DNA from: Cyathus striatus
Lineage: Eukaryota > Basidiomycota > Agaricomycetes > Agaricales > Nidulariaceae
DNA: 64,000 bases
Assembly: GCA_025738555.1 (NCBI GenBank)
Contig: JAOVFP010000019.1
Location: forward strand, 744,001-808,000
Direction: 5' to 3'
The position numbers were made by a program, and so were the translations under genes. The notes under the pieces are model-generated. The model saw only the letters and a list, made by a program, of their open reading frames with translations. It was not told the origin of the DNA and made no database searches. Shown piece by piece: positions 48,118 through 59,098 of this stretch; position 1 is the stretch's first letter, and every line of letters starts with the position of its first letter.

Positions 48118-49352
48118 CTAATGTTTAGTACAATGCTTCTTGACAGCTGGGAAGGGTGTAAGGGGATCCAACCTCTCTGCAACACATTTTTCATGAGCAG
48201 TAACAGTGTACCTGGGAGGGGGGGTGATGGTCCGAATGGCAACCAAATCAGCAGCAAATGTGTCATAAGAAGGATCCTCTTTACACGAAGCTCAGACAGA
48301 CCAATGAGAGAGGACAAATACCAGTTCAGCAGTTGCATTAACAAGCCGACTGTGGAAGAAATTGGGATTAATGATGTTTCCATGCATGTCATAAGCAGGA
48401 GGTCGAACAACACAGTGGGTGTTGTACAAGTCTGGAATGGCTTCCTTAGCAGCATCAGTGCTGACAGGCCAATTACGAATGTTAGAGAAATCTAAACATG
48501 AAAATTGAGCAAGTCTGAATGTGAAAAGAAAGGAACACTCTAAACACACCACTCGGATCGGTTGGCTCAGGGTCTGGAGCATCATCAAGAAGGGGCTAAG
48601 GTAAGAAATATTAAAAAAACAACCAGGAAAAAAGAAAGGAGGAAAGGCACTTCAAAAAGTTTGTGTCACACTTTAAGTCAAGGTTGATCAGAGGGGCCAA
48701 CACAAAAACCACATTGGCCAGAAAAGCCTTTAGTGGATGCGAGAGATAGGAGCCACTTCACATTTTGGATAGTCTGGGGATAATCAGACTTAAATGGTTC
48801 CATAGGGGGTGCACCACCAGACAAGGAAAGGGTCAAGTCAGAAAAATTGTGAGTAAATTTGTTGGTGCCAGTGAAACTTCCATCAGATGTAAAATAAAAA
48901 TCCTCATCAGAGATTTTAATGACTGCAGAGATGAGGGCAACATCATGTTCAGTGGACTCTTCAGCCACTTCAGTGGTGTCACCAGGTTCACAAGCATTCT
49001 TAGTGAAATTTGAGTAAGGGTCAGCGAGTTGAAAGTTGGTGGGATAGTTGTTGCTTACCTCGGAAAGATCATTGCTAGAGGCCTTCCCTTTCACTGCATT
49101 ACAAGCAGTCTCAAGGGAAATATTCTCACTAGAGGAGGCTGTAGAAGAGTCTGAATCATCGGAAGAGGGAGGCACAAGAACCACCATTTGAGGACAACCA
49201 ATTTGGTGCCAAGTAACATTAGCCTGGAAATCTTTGTCACTGAGGTAGGTGCCAGAATTCATAAGGCGGTTGTGAATTTCCTGCATGCGATTGGCTATAG
49301 GTTGAAAGGGGGCCTTGGCAGAGTCAGGACGAGTAGTCCAAAGAGTAGACAT
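48118..49352 (-). CDS. Helitron-associated accessory gene (unknown function)
   Basis: Transcribed away from the Helitron Rep-helicase frame. Approximate minus-strand exons: 49352-48678 (MSTLWTTRPDSAK..., Ser/Asp-rich middle), about 48,600-48,548 (DDAPDPEPTDPSG), 48,495-about 48,295 (SNIRNWPVSTDAAKEAIPD ... YDMHGNIINP ... LVFVLSHW) and about 48,275-48,118 (DPSYDTFAADLVAIRTI ... TPFPAVKK). The core with PAYD, NIINP, a beta-rich LVFVLSHW strand and a D-x-F-A-A-D-L-V-A-I-R strand is compact and beta-rich. I seem to recall similar proteins beside fungal Helitrons. A single-strand-binding role is speculative. Splice sites were not all verified. Confidence 0.45.
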
Positions 49353-50410
49353 GGCGAAAAAGGGGAGAGGTGGCAGATAGTGCTAGGGACAATGTGTAAC
49401 ATTGAAGTAGTAAATACTGAAGGAAGTGCTGCAAGATGAAGCAAGAGGAACACTGTTGGAGAGAACTATAAGTATATAAAAAATTGAATAGAGGGTAAAA
49501 TGGCCTGGGGGGTACCCTGTTTGTAGACGCCAATAATTATCAAGAGGGAAAGTCAAAAAATGAAAGAAGACCAATTAGGAGATAGCAAGATAGAGCCCTC
49601 AAAAGGAATGATATCGATTTAGAAGTAGCCAGAACAAAGTCAGAATGGTACAGGAATAGAAAGTGAGACTCAAGAATTATGATAACAGTTAACTAGATTT
49701 AGAAAGGTAGAAAGACTGCAGGGGCAGATAGCAATACAGTTACCTACATGGAGGGAAGTGGGAACGATCAAGTGACTTTACCCTCTGCCGTGTTACAGAC
49801 ATCCTCACCAGAGGTGGAAGTATCCAAATCGTCAGAAGAGGAATGCACAATAAGTGATCACCATTCAAAGACAGCCATTTTTGCACCAAGTAATATTAGC
49901 CTGGAAATCTTCATTCCTGAGATAGGTACTAGAAATTTGTAGGCCTGTTTTAGATCTGTTGTATTGCATGTAATCCATGATAAGAATGAAAAGGAGGCCT
50001 TAGCAGAGTCTGAATGAGTAGTTGATGAGAAAGAGGAGAGGTGGTGCAAGGTATTAGGGATAAAGTATGACATACAAAGAACGAAAGAAGTCTCAGGCTG
50101 CAGTTTAAAGGAAAAGGAGTGCTCTTTATGAGAAATATAAGTTAAGAGGGCATTTCCTGATTGAGGAAGTCAATAATTGAGAAGAGGGAAGGCTGAAAAA
50201 CAAAAGAGGACCTACCAGGAAGTAGCAGGGTAGTCCCCAAAATGAAACATATTGAATGAGAAGTAGCCATAATGTTGCAGGAATAGAAGAGGGATTAGAA
50301 TAGCGATACAACAGAGAAGAAGGTCAAAGGAGAATTATGATGACAGTGCATTAGAAAGGTAGGCATGCAGCTGTCACCGCATGGGCAGACAGCAATACAA
50401 CTCCCTATCA
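49128..50410. repeat. Diverged tandem duplication of the accessory gene's 5' end and promoter
   Basis: Unit 49,128-49,750 is repeated at about 49,790-50,410. Shared blocks include AATATTAGCCTGGAAATCTT / AACATTAGCCTGGAAATCTT, GCAGAGTC before the start codon region, and AGAAGTAGCCA. The second unit has lost the open frame, so it is a relic exon 1 lying between the two divergent transcription units. Confidence 0.7.
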
Positions 50411-50935
50411 ATGGAAGAAAGAACACAAGACGAAGCTACAACTGATAGGGCAATGTCAGACCTAGTGGACTGTCGAAACCAAATTGCAGAGTTGACAGTT
50501 GCAGAACTGAAGACATATTTTAGAGGGAAGTTGTCAATCTCGAACACGCAGCACAGTAACAAAATGCTATTAATGGATCACATAATGGCCATGGCTACTG
50601 AAGAGCAAAAGCTGGAACTCTGTGTGCAAAGCGAGGAGAAAAGAAAAGAACAAGCACAAAGATTGCAAGGGCAAAAGCGGAAGCGAATAGAGACTCAGCA
50701 AAATCGGCGCATAAAGAGGCGTTTAGAAATACAAGTGGTGGCAGAATCAGAGGATGAAACATGGAGAGATCCTGGCGTTGATACCAGTCGATATCTGGTA
50801 TGCCAATGGAAGAAGAGGTTCAAAATTGCTACTGCAAATTTCATACAGCATCATGCAATAAAGCACTACAGTTAACAGTCTGTGCTGTATGTGCCCGAGA
50901 ATTCAGCCAGTACGAAACCAAAACAGATTTAATTA
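50381..50935 (+). pseudogene. Helitron protein, N-terminal segment
   Basis: Begins MGRQQYNSLSMEERT. It contains a segment (LTVAELKTYFRGKLSI ... NKMLLMDHIMAMA) reminiscent of a SAP DNA-binding helix pair, a basic helix (RKRIETQQNRRIKRR) and, after a one-base frameshift near 50,795, a Cys-rich stretch (NCYCKF, VCAVCARE). The frame runs straight into the Gypsy target site and continues at 59,099. Confidence 0.65.
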
Positions 50936-50940
50936 GGATC

Positions 50941-51704
50941 TGTTATATCCATGTCCGGATACATCGTGCCGACGTTCCCACGTGACCTTCCAACATACCC
51001 GGTCCGTTCCCGGAACGTACCCGCTTCGGGTTTACACTTCCCGACGTTCCCGCCCGGGAACGTACCCGGAACCCGTCGGGTTTTCTATCGGATACTTCGG
51101 ATACGTACTTTCTCTTATGACGGCCTCACCGCGTCATCATTCTATTACTCCTCTCTTCCATTCCTACTTCTACGTTTCATTATGGCCTTTGTAGATTAGT
51201 TCCTTATTCTTCATTCTGAGCGCGTCATTTGCGCCCCTACTCCGCTTTGCCAAGACTTCATTTCCTACTTACTCCTTTGACTTGTCCTTTGTATAATACT
51301 TCTACATTCGTATCTACAGGTTCCTACTTAGTATAAGTAGTCTTCCAGATGTAATAGGTAGTCTTTAGTATTCGTATCAACTCTGTACACTTTCTTCCTA
51401 CTCTAAGTTCTGAAACCCGCTCCGGGTTTTCCTTGGTTTCTCTCCCACTACCTAGTGTAGTGGCGAAGCCTTCTCTTATACTCTGGAACGTCTTCCTTGG
51501 TTACATATCATCTTCCTCGAAATACGAACCATTCCCTGGGGATATCCAGGCGGCGCAGCACACAAGCTGAAGCCACGGTTCTTTCCGCACTTCCGCTCTA
51601 CGTTCCCGCACCCGTACTCACTTCGGGTTTCCGTTATAGTTCTCCCACACCCTCCGGGTGTCTTCGCAACCACTTCTAAACAGGAAGAGAATCGGTACGT
51701 AACA
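50941..51704 (+). repeat. 5' LTR
   Basis: 764 bp, TG...CA. It differs from the 3' LTR at only two places: one C/T and one extra G. Confidence 0.95.
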
Positions 51705-51741
51705 GTATACGAATACTGATACCTTGGATATCTCTTTTATC

Positions 51742-53010
51742 ATGGCTCCAACTGGGACTTCGGTTACTCGCACAGCGCATACCGCTAGTCATACCAATGC
51801 TGTGGGTGCTCGTGCCACCCGTGCAGCTACGAGGCAACAGCCTCCAAGGAGTACTTCAGGTTCTCTACCTTCTACACCGTCTCGGGTTACACCCAGCCCA
51901 GCACCACCTCCTAGTGCTACTTTCCTGGGTCCACCCTCGACTTCCGCTCAGCTACTTTCTGTTCCTGCAGCCGGGAACCTCGGATCCGCTCAGGCTCCTC
52001 CGGATGGCACTCCACCGCCATATGGTACAGTCGCAGCAGACCGGGACACTCCCGAGGGTCACGGCTCCGATGGTGGTACCATTGGACCGCCACCTCCACC
52101 TCCTTCTCAGCCCAATCCTCCGTCTCCACCATCCTCAGACTCAGGGGATGATGGTGATGAGGATGATGTCGACAATCCCAGGCGCACACCTCTTGCGCGC
52201 CACTCCCGGGAAGACCGGCTTGCCGAAGCTCTTTTGAGAGTTGCGGAATCCGCCCGGGGTACATCGGGAACACGTCGGGGAACGCAACGTTCAAAAGCCA
52301 GATACTTTTGATGGTTCCAGTGCTGAGAAGTTGGAGCAGTTCATTACTCAATGCCAAATTTACTTCCGGAATAATCCTTCCCAATACTCGGATGGACATT
52401 CCCAGGTCAACTTCGCTCTCGCATATCTTCGGGATACCGCGCTTCAGCTCGTTATGCCGACCCTCTCCAATCCCTATGCTGATGATGAGTTCCTTCACTC
52501 TTGGGAGGTTTTCGTCGTCATGCTAGAGGATAACTTCGGGTTAGCGAACCCGGAAGGGGATGCCGAGAATGATCTGGATGTCCTCGTTATGAAGGATTCA
52601 CAGAAACTGTCCAAGTATCTTGTACAGTTCAACAGGCTTGCACAGCGCACCGACTGGGATGATAAGTCCTTATGCCACCGACTCTATTCCGGGTTTCCGG
52701 GTCGCATTAAGGATGAGATCTCTCATGTTGGGAAACCTACCACAAAGCGCGGGATGATTAAGCTAGCTCAAGGGATCGATAGTCGGTACTGGGAACGCCA
52801 GTCCGAGCGTACACGGGAATCCCACCAGCCTCGGGGTCCGCGGGTTCCGGATAGCTCTGTTAGAGCTACTACAAACCGCCCGCAGTCACCCCGGCGCCTT
52901 CCCGCCTCGTTTCGGGCCAATATGCACCCCGTCCGAGCTATCCCCACCGTGCTGGTAGTCACCCACCTCGTTCCTCGCAGCCTCCCCAACAGCGGAGGCC
53001 GGAATTGAAT
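51742..53010 (+). pseudogene. Gag region of the Gypsy element
   Basis: Starts MAPTGTSV with a long Ser/Pro-rich, acidic N-terminal part. After a frame change near 52,250 the capsid-like retrotransposon gag domain follows (LEQFITQCQIYFRNNP ... NFGLANPEGDAE ... SLCHRLYSGFPGRIKDE). A further shift near 52,930 leads into the zinc-knuckle region. Gag assembles virus-like particles in the cytoplasm. Broken by indels, so not translatable as one product. Confidence 0.85.
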
Positions 53011-55560
53011 GACAAGGTTGGTCGAGATGGCAAACTTTTGCCACAAGAACGTCAGCGTCGCATGGACAACAATCTATGCTTGTTCTGCGGTAATCCGGGG
53101 CATCGCGCCAAAGAATGTCCCCGCTCTGCCTCTTCCGCGGCTAGAGCCCGGGCATCCGGAATATCCGCTTCGGCTCCTACGTCGGCTTCTGCGGGTCCCT
53201 CGACCCGCAGATCCGCGCCTCTTTCCAACCCGGCTTCGGGTTCGAAAAATAGGGAGCGGTCCTCTGGACACCACACAAGCCGAGGACCGCGTTGTTCCCC
53301 CTGTGCGCAGCCGATGCAGGTAAGACTCAACGCTTCCGCTCTTTCCGACCCCAATGCCCTTCATATTCCACTTTGTAGTACCATCCATGCTCTCCCTACA
53401 CCCTGTACAGTTTCATATAGCGCTCTAGTCGATTCGGGTTCTACCCATTGTTTTATGGATTCATCTTTCGTTCGGACACATGCTATTCCTACCTCACCTA
53501 CTCCACCTATCGCTCTCAGACTTTTCGATGGCACCACCAATCATGTTATAACCGAGTTCGTTACACTGCCTGTACTATTCCCTACCGGTGAATGTATTAC
53601 AGTTGAACTCTATGTGACACCTCTTGATTCCGTGTGTTCTGCAGTCCTAGGATACAATTGGCTCACCCGCTTCAATCCGTTGATTGACTGGGTATCGGGC
53701 TCATTAACATTCCGGACTCCAGACACTTCCGAGCAACTTCCGCTCAAATCCGGGATCTCGGAACCAGGTTCCGCTTCCGAGGATCCATCTCCGGTCACCT
53801 CTGATGAGTCTCTGCCACCTCCTCCTAGCATTTCGCTAATAAATGGTGCCGCCTTCTCGCGTGCATGCCGTTTAGAGGGAGCACAGACTTTCCGTATCCA
53901 GCTTGGTGCTGTCGCTTCCGCCGCTGCCCTCAATCCAGAGGAAGCTCCGGATCTCTCTTCAATACCGTCTGAGTATCACGAGTTTGCTGATGTATTTAGC
54001 AAGTCCCGGGCAGATACACTTGCCCCTCACCGTCCCTACGACTTAAAGATCAACCTAGAAGAAGGTGCTTCACCTCCTGTAGGTCGGATCTATTCCCTTT
54101 CCCAATCCGAGCTTTCCGCTCTTCGGGAATTCATCGATGAACATATCCGGATCGGATTTATTCAACCTTCACGCTCTCCGCACGGAGCTCCCGTCCTTTT
54201 TGTCCGCAAGAAGGACGGATCGCTTCGGCTTTGTGTGGATTTCCGCGGGTTGAACGCTATTTCTAAAAAGGATCGTTATCCTTTGCCACTCATTTCAGAT
54301 TTGCTCGACAGTCCCCGTCGCGCCCGTATCTACACCAAGATCGACCTACGCCATGCGTACCACCTGGTCCGCATTGCCGAGGACGATGAATGGAAAACCG
54401 CTTTCGGACTCGCTATGGATCCTTTGAATGGCTAGTCATGCCCTTCGGACTTTCCAATGCACCCGCGGGTTTCCAACGCTTCATGAACGATGTTTTCAAA
54501 GACCTTCTTGATGTGTGCGTCATAGTTTATTTGGATGACATCCTTATATACTCTGATAACCTTGCGCAACATCGCCAACATGTCAGGGAAGTTTTGCGTC
54601 GACTCCGGAAGCACGGGTTGTACGCGCGCGGATAAGTGTGAGTTCCACTCGGAATCCATGGAATATCTCGGATATATACTATCGCCAACGGTCTCACCAT
54701 GTCTCCAACAAAGGTGAAGACTATTCAAGAATGGCCGGAACCAAGGAAAGTAAAAGACATTCAATCCTTCCTTGGGTTCGCTAATTTCTATCGGCGTTTT
54801 ATATACAACTATTCCGACATAGTTGTTCCGCTCACCCGCCTTACCCGGAAGGGTAATCCGTGGAACTTCTCGGAAAAATGCCGTTCGCTTTCACTGAACT
54901 TAAGGACGCTTTCACGTCGGCACCCATTCTTACCCATTGGGTTCCCGACAAGCAGCTCATCGTGGAAACCGACGCTTCGGATTACGCGTTGGCTGCTATC
55001 CTGTCTATAGTTTCCGATGATGGCGAGATTCACCCTATCGCTTTCCACTCACGAACCTTTACACCTCCCGAGTTAAACTACGACACCCACGACAAGGAAT
55101 TGCTTGCTATCTTCGAAGCATTCCAAGTCTGGCGTCATTACCTGGAAGGTTCGGTTCACCCATCGATGTCGTCACAGACCACAAGAACTTGGAATACTTT
55201 TCCACAACCAAGATCTTGTCCCGACGACAAGCCCGATGGTCCGAGTATCTTTCCCAGTTCAATCTAGTGATCCGCTTTCGACCCGGAAAACTCGGGGCGA
55301 AGCCGGATGCTCTGACTAGACGATGGGACGTCTACCCTAAAGAGGGGGATAGCGACTACGCTAAGGTCAATCCGCATAACTATCGTCCAGTGTTCACCCA
55401 GGAACAGCTTATCACTTCTCTCCGAGCAACCTCACTTATTGTACCTGCTCTTCGCGCTAGTATCATCATGGACATTGAACAGTTACATACTGACATATTA
55501 TCAGCTCTCCCTAATGACCGGTCGCAGTTATCCGAATGCGGACTCCCGAGAATCGTTGGA
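53005..55560 (+). pseudogene. Zinc knuckle, protease, reverse transcriptase and RNase H of the Gypsy element
   Basis: CCHC knuckle CLFCGNPGHRAKEC (about 53,080), aspartic protease DSGST at 53431, RT from about 54,060 with YLDD at 54528-54539, RNase H with [13 protein letters not shown] near 54,965. Indels interrupt the frame at about 54,416 (one T lost before RTRYGSF), 54,632 (GC run), 54,693, 54,885 and 55,165. In between, the motifs are intact and no premature stop occurs other than by frameshift. Confidence 0.9.
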
Positions 55561-55589
55561 CTGTAACCCCGGACGGTTTCCTCCGTCTA

Positions 55590-56941
55590 GATAACCGGAT
55601 CTATGTTCGGACTCCGGAACCCTTCGGCTTCGGGTTTTACAGTACAAACACGACCACCCGCTTTCAGGACACCTTGGACAGAACAAGACCCTCGAGCTAA
55701 TTCGACGCTGAATATACTTGGCCGCTTATACGGACGTTTGTAAAGGACTATTGTAAGTCTTGTAATACTTGCATGCGTTCTAAACCACAGCGCCACCGCC
55801 CGTACGGAACCCTGAAACAACTTCCGGTTCCCGGACGCCCATGGCATTCGATATCTATGGATTTCATAGATCAACTTCCAAAATCATCGGCTTCCAAGTA
55901 TGATTCTATACTCGTTATCGTGGATCGTTTCTCCAAGCAGTCTATCTTCATTCCCACTCATACCACTTGCTCTTCTTCCGACCTTGCGCTTCTATTTGTA
56001 CTTCATGTCTTTTCCAAGCACGGAGTCCCGGAACACATCACTTCCGATCGTGGTTCCGAGTTTGTGTCGCATTTCTTCCGTTCCCTCGGTACAGCCCTCG
56101 ACATCACTTTACATTTCACCTCGGGTTATCATCCCGAAGGCGACGGCCAAACGGAACGCACAAACCAAACTCTGGAACAATACCTTCGGGCCTACTGCAA
56201 CTACCAGCAGGATAACTGGTGTGATCTTTTACCTCTTGCTGAATTTGCTTACAATAATGCACCGAGCGCAACCACAGGAATTTCACCGTTCTACGCAAAC
56301 AAGGGTTATCACCCGAACCTTGCGATACATCCGGAACGTGATCTCACTTCCGCTCGTGCACGGCACTTCGCAGTAAACCTCGAGGAACTTCACGAGATGC
56401 TTCGGACCGAAATACTCAGTGCGCAGAAACGTTATCAAGCACCCGCCGATGCGCGTCGCAAACCGCACCCGCATTCCCTGTCGGGACAAAGGTATACGTT
56501 AAAGCCGAGTACTTCCGGACAACCCGACCATCCCGGAAACTTGCAGAAAAGTTCCTAGGACCTTTTGAAGTCATCGCACTTGCCGGATCGCATTCGCGTA
56601 CCTTGCGCCTTCCAGAACAATTTCGTGCAGTCCACCCAGTATTTCATGTATCCATGCTTGAACCCAATACTGAAAATACTATCCCAGATCGCATTATTCC
56701 TCCACCACCACCTGTCCAGGTTGATGGTGATATTGAATACGAGGTCTCGGAAATCTTGGACTCTAAACTGGATCGTCGTTTGCGTTGCAAACTGAGGTAC
56801 TATGTACGCTGGCTAGGGTATGAAGGGACCGATGAAGAGTTTTCATGGCTTCCGGCCACGGAACTGGAACACGCTACGGATATCATTGAAGAGTTCCACT
56901 CCCGTTATCCGGATAAGCCCGGCCCTACTCCTATTTCTTAA
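55590..56941 (+). pseudogene. Integrase and chromodomain of the Gypsy element
   Basis: HHCC zinc-binding part (HDHPLSGHLGQNKT, CNTCMRSK) with an indel near 55,700; catalytic core with Asp in SMDFID (55860), Asp in TSDRGSEF, Glu in ERTNQTLEQ; then after another shift near 56,500 a C-terminal chromodomain (EYEVSEILD ... YYVRWLGYE ... SWLPATEL) ending at 56941. Chromodomains of chromoviruses steer integration to modified histones. Confidence 0.9.
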
Positions 56942-57064
56942 ATTTCACGTTACTTATTATCCGCTTGCAGTTTCACCTTATACAAAAACCAAAAACAACG
57001 AATAACATCCAAAAAGCGAGATACAAGTACATTAATTCTTGGTAACGTGTTACGACCATTTCCA
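56942..57064. other. Spacer inside the Gypsy element
   Basis: A short stretch between the converging 3' ends of pol and the antisense gene. Confidence 0.4.
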
Positions 57065-58187
57065 TCACTCCCTCTGCGTCTGCAACTCGACCCGAGCTCC
57101 TACTTCACCTTCCGACGCAATCCCGGAACCCGTAACAACTTCCTCGTACGCATCCGGATCCCGGAGGCGTTCCGCGAGCAGGGTTTCGATGTTGGAAACA
57201 TGGACGACGTGCTTGGATACTTCGGCAACTACTCGCGACAACTTACCAAGTTCGCCTACCACTTTACGATTGGTATCCGCGAGGTTTCGAGTTGAGTGAT
57301 CATCTCCTTTGCAAAGAGATGATAGTATCGTTCTGCAGCCGCATCGCGCTTAGGATGGATGTTGCGACATTCATGGAAGTGGACAAGGAGACCAGATTAG
57401 CAGAATCGTTTGCACTAGAGGATCGGAACGATGGACCCGCTACTGCGGATGAAGGACGGATAAACTCATCATCCGTGTCGTCGATCCGAGCCCGCTTCAT
57501 GCTTTGACGAGACGACTGGCGAGATGGCGCAACGGATGGGGGACCCATGTGAGTATCCGAGTGTTCCGAAGGACCGGATGGAACGGGACTTGTTCCGGCT
57601 TTGTTCCGGCCTCGAGTGCTAAGGGAACATTTTCCCTTAAGCACCCCGCAAGCAACGCAAGCACTACAGGGAGTTCCTATAAACTATACAGACCGATAAT
57701 CATGTTTTACTCACCTGTTTGACTCCCTCAAGCGATAACACTCAGTTCCCCGATCCTGACAGTTTATGCAAGGCACATCATGATAGTATCGTAGTTCCTT
57801 TGGCTCCCCAGAATCATCTGTACCCTTACTCTTACTATTTCCTATGTTTCCACCATTTTCCGCCTCATATCCAGAACCCGTCACGTCTCCCGACGCTTCC
57901 GACCCACTCCCGACACTCGTCTCCGTCGGATTTACGACCCGCGGCGTAACCGCGTTTGCCGCCGTCCCGGAACGAACAGAGGGAAGCGTTGCCGGTGGAA
58001 CAGCTACGTACGCGGCGTTCTCCCGCCTTGGAGCCGGATTTATAGGCCTCGGCTTTGGTCTCGGCTTTCCGGAACTACTCCGGGATGCTGGAGTCGAATT
58101 TTCTGACTGTTGGTTGGCCGCACGATAGGCTAGGAAAGCAGCATAATCTTCCGAAGAAATATTTGCTAGATTGACACTCTTATCCAT
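57065..58187 (-). CDS. Antisense Cys-rich gene inside the Gypsy element
   Basis: Starts MDKSVNLANISSEDYAAFL at 58187, close to the 3' LTR, and reads toward pol. A Ser/Pro/Gly-rich N-terminal part is followed by a cysteine pattern CINCQDRGTEC, an intron-like GTGAG...ATAG gap (57677-57714), then CSACVACGVLKGKC, a basic and Ser-rich tail with KRARIDDTDDE, and a helical end (SNIETLLAERLRD). The paired C-X2-C-X6-C units suggest zinc binding, perhaps DNA binding. Phase across the intron and at about 57,290 does not resolve, as expected from the indels elsewhere in this copy. The position is that of accessory or env-like genes, but the strand is opposite. No known family is claimed. Confidence 0.55.
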
Positions 58188-58330
58188 GATGGGGGTTAGA
58201 AAGGAATCAGATGCGCATATGTTCTCTTATTTGAACATCTACTGACCAATAGGATTTCTCGTATTATTTTTAGTTATATTTTCTCGCACACAGTATAACC
58301 TCGTGGGCTCGGCCCTAAAAAGGGGGATAC
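58188..58330 (+). other. Polypurine tract region
   Basis: AAAAAGGGGGA at 58317-58327 lies directly before the 3' LTR, the expected plus-strand primer site. Confidence 0.7.
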
Positions 58331-59093
58331 TGTTATATCCATGTCCGGATACATCGTGCCGACGTTCCCACGTGACCTTCTAACATACCCGGTCCGTTCC
58401 CGGAACGTACCCGCTTCGGGTTTACACTTCCCGACGTTCCCGCCCGGGAACGTACCCGAACCCGTCGGGTTTTCTATCGGATACTTCGGATACGTACTTT
58501 CTCTTATGACGGCCTCACCGCGTCATCATTCTATTACTCCTCTCTTCCATTCCTACTTCTACGTTTCATTATGGCCTTTGTAGATTAGTTCCTTATTCTT
58601 CATTCTGAGCGCGTCATTTGCGCCCCTACTCCGCTTTGCCAAGACTTCATTTCCTACTTACTCCTTTGACTTGTCCTTTGTATAATACTTCTACATTCGT
58701 ATCTACAGGTTCCTACTTAGTATAAGTAGTCTTCCAGATGTAATAGGTAGTCTTTAGTATTCGTATCAACTCTGTACACTTTCTTCCTACTCTAAGTTCT
58801 GAAACCCGCTCCGGGTTTTCCTTGGTTTCTCTCCCACTACCTAGTGTAGTGGCGAAGCCTTCTCTTATACTCTGGAACGTCTTCCTTGGTTACATATCAT
58901 CTTCCTCGAAATACGAACCATTCCCTGGGGATATCCAGGCGGCGCAGCACACAAGCTGAAGCCACGGTTCTTTCCGCACTTCCGCTCTACGTTCCCGCAC
59001 CCGTACTCACTTCGGGTTTCCGTTATAGTTCTCCCACACCCTCCGGGTGTCTTCGCAACCACTTCTAAACAGGAAGAGAATCGGTACGTAACA
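58331..59093 (+). repeat. 3' LTR
   Basis: 763 bp; the near-identical partner of 50,941-51,704. Confidence 0.95.
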
Positions 59094-59098
59094 GGATC

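Larger units (their letters stand above)
50941..59093 (+). mobile_element. Chromodomain Ty3/Gypsy LTR retrotransposon (chromovirus)
   Basis: Two LTRs starting TGTTA and ending AACA bound gag, protease, reverse transcriptase, RNase H, integrase and a chromodomain in Gypsy order. Five-base target duplications GGATC flank it (50936-50940 and 59094-59098). An extra antisense gene lies between pol and the 3' LTR. GC content is visibly higher than in the surrounding Helitron. The coding region carries about ten indels. No canonical TGG primer-binding site follows the 5' LTR, so the priming mode is unclear. Confidence 0.95.

Noticed and set aside
52308..53388. Overlapping alternative frames on both strands of the Gypsy gag region
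   Set aside because: Shadows of the gag coding sequence in GC-rich DNA without family motifs.
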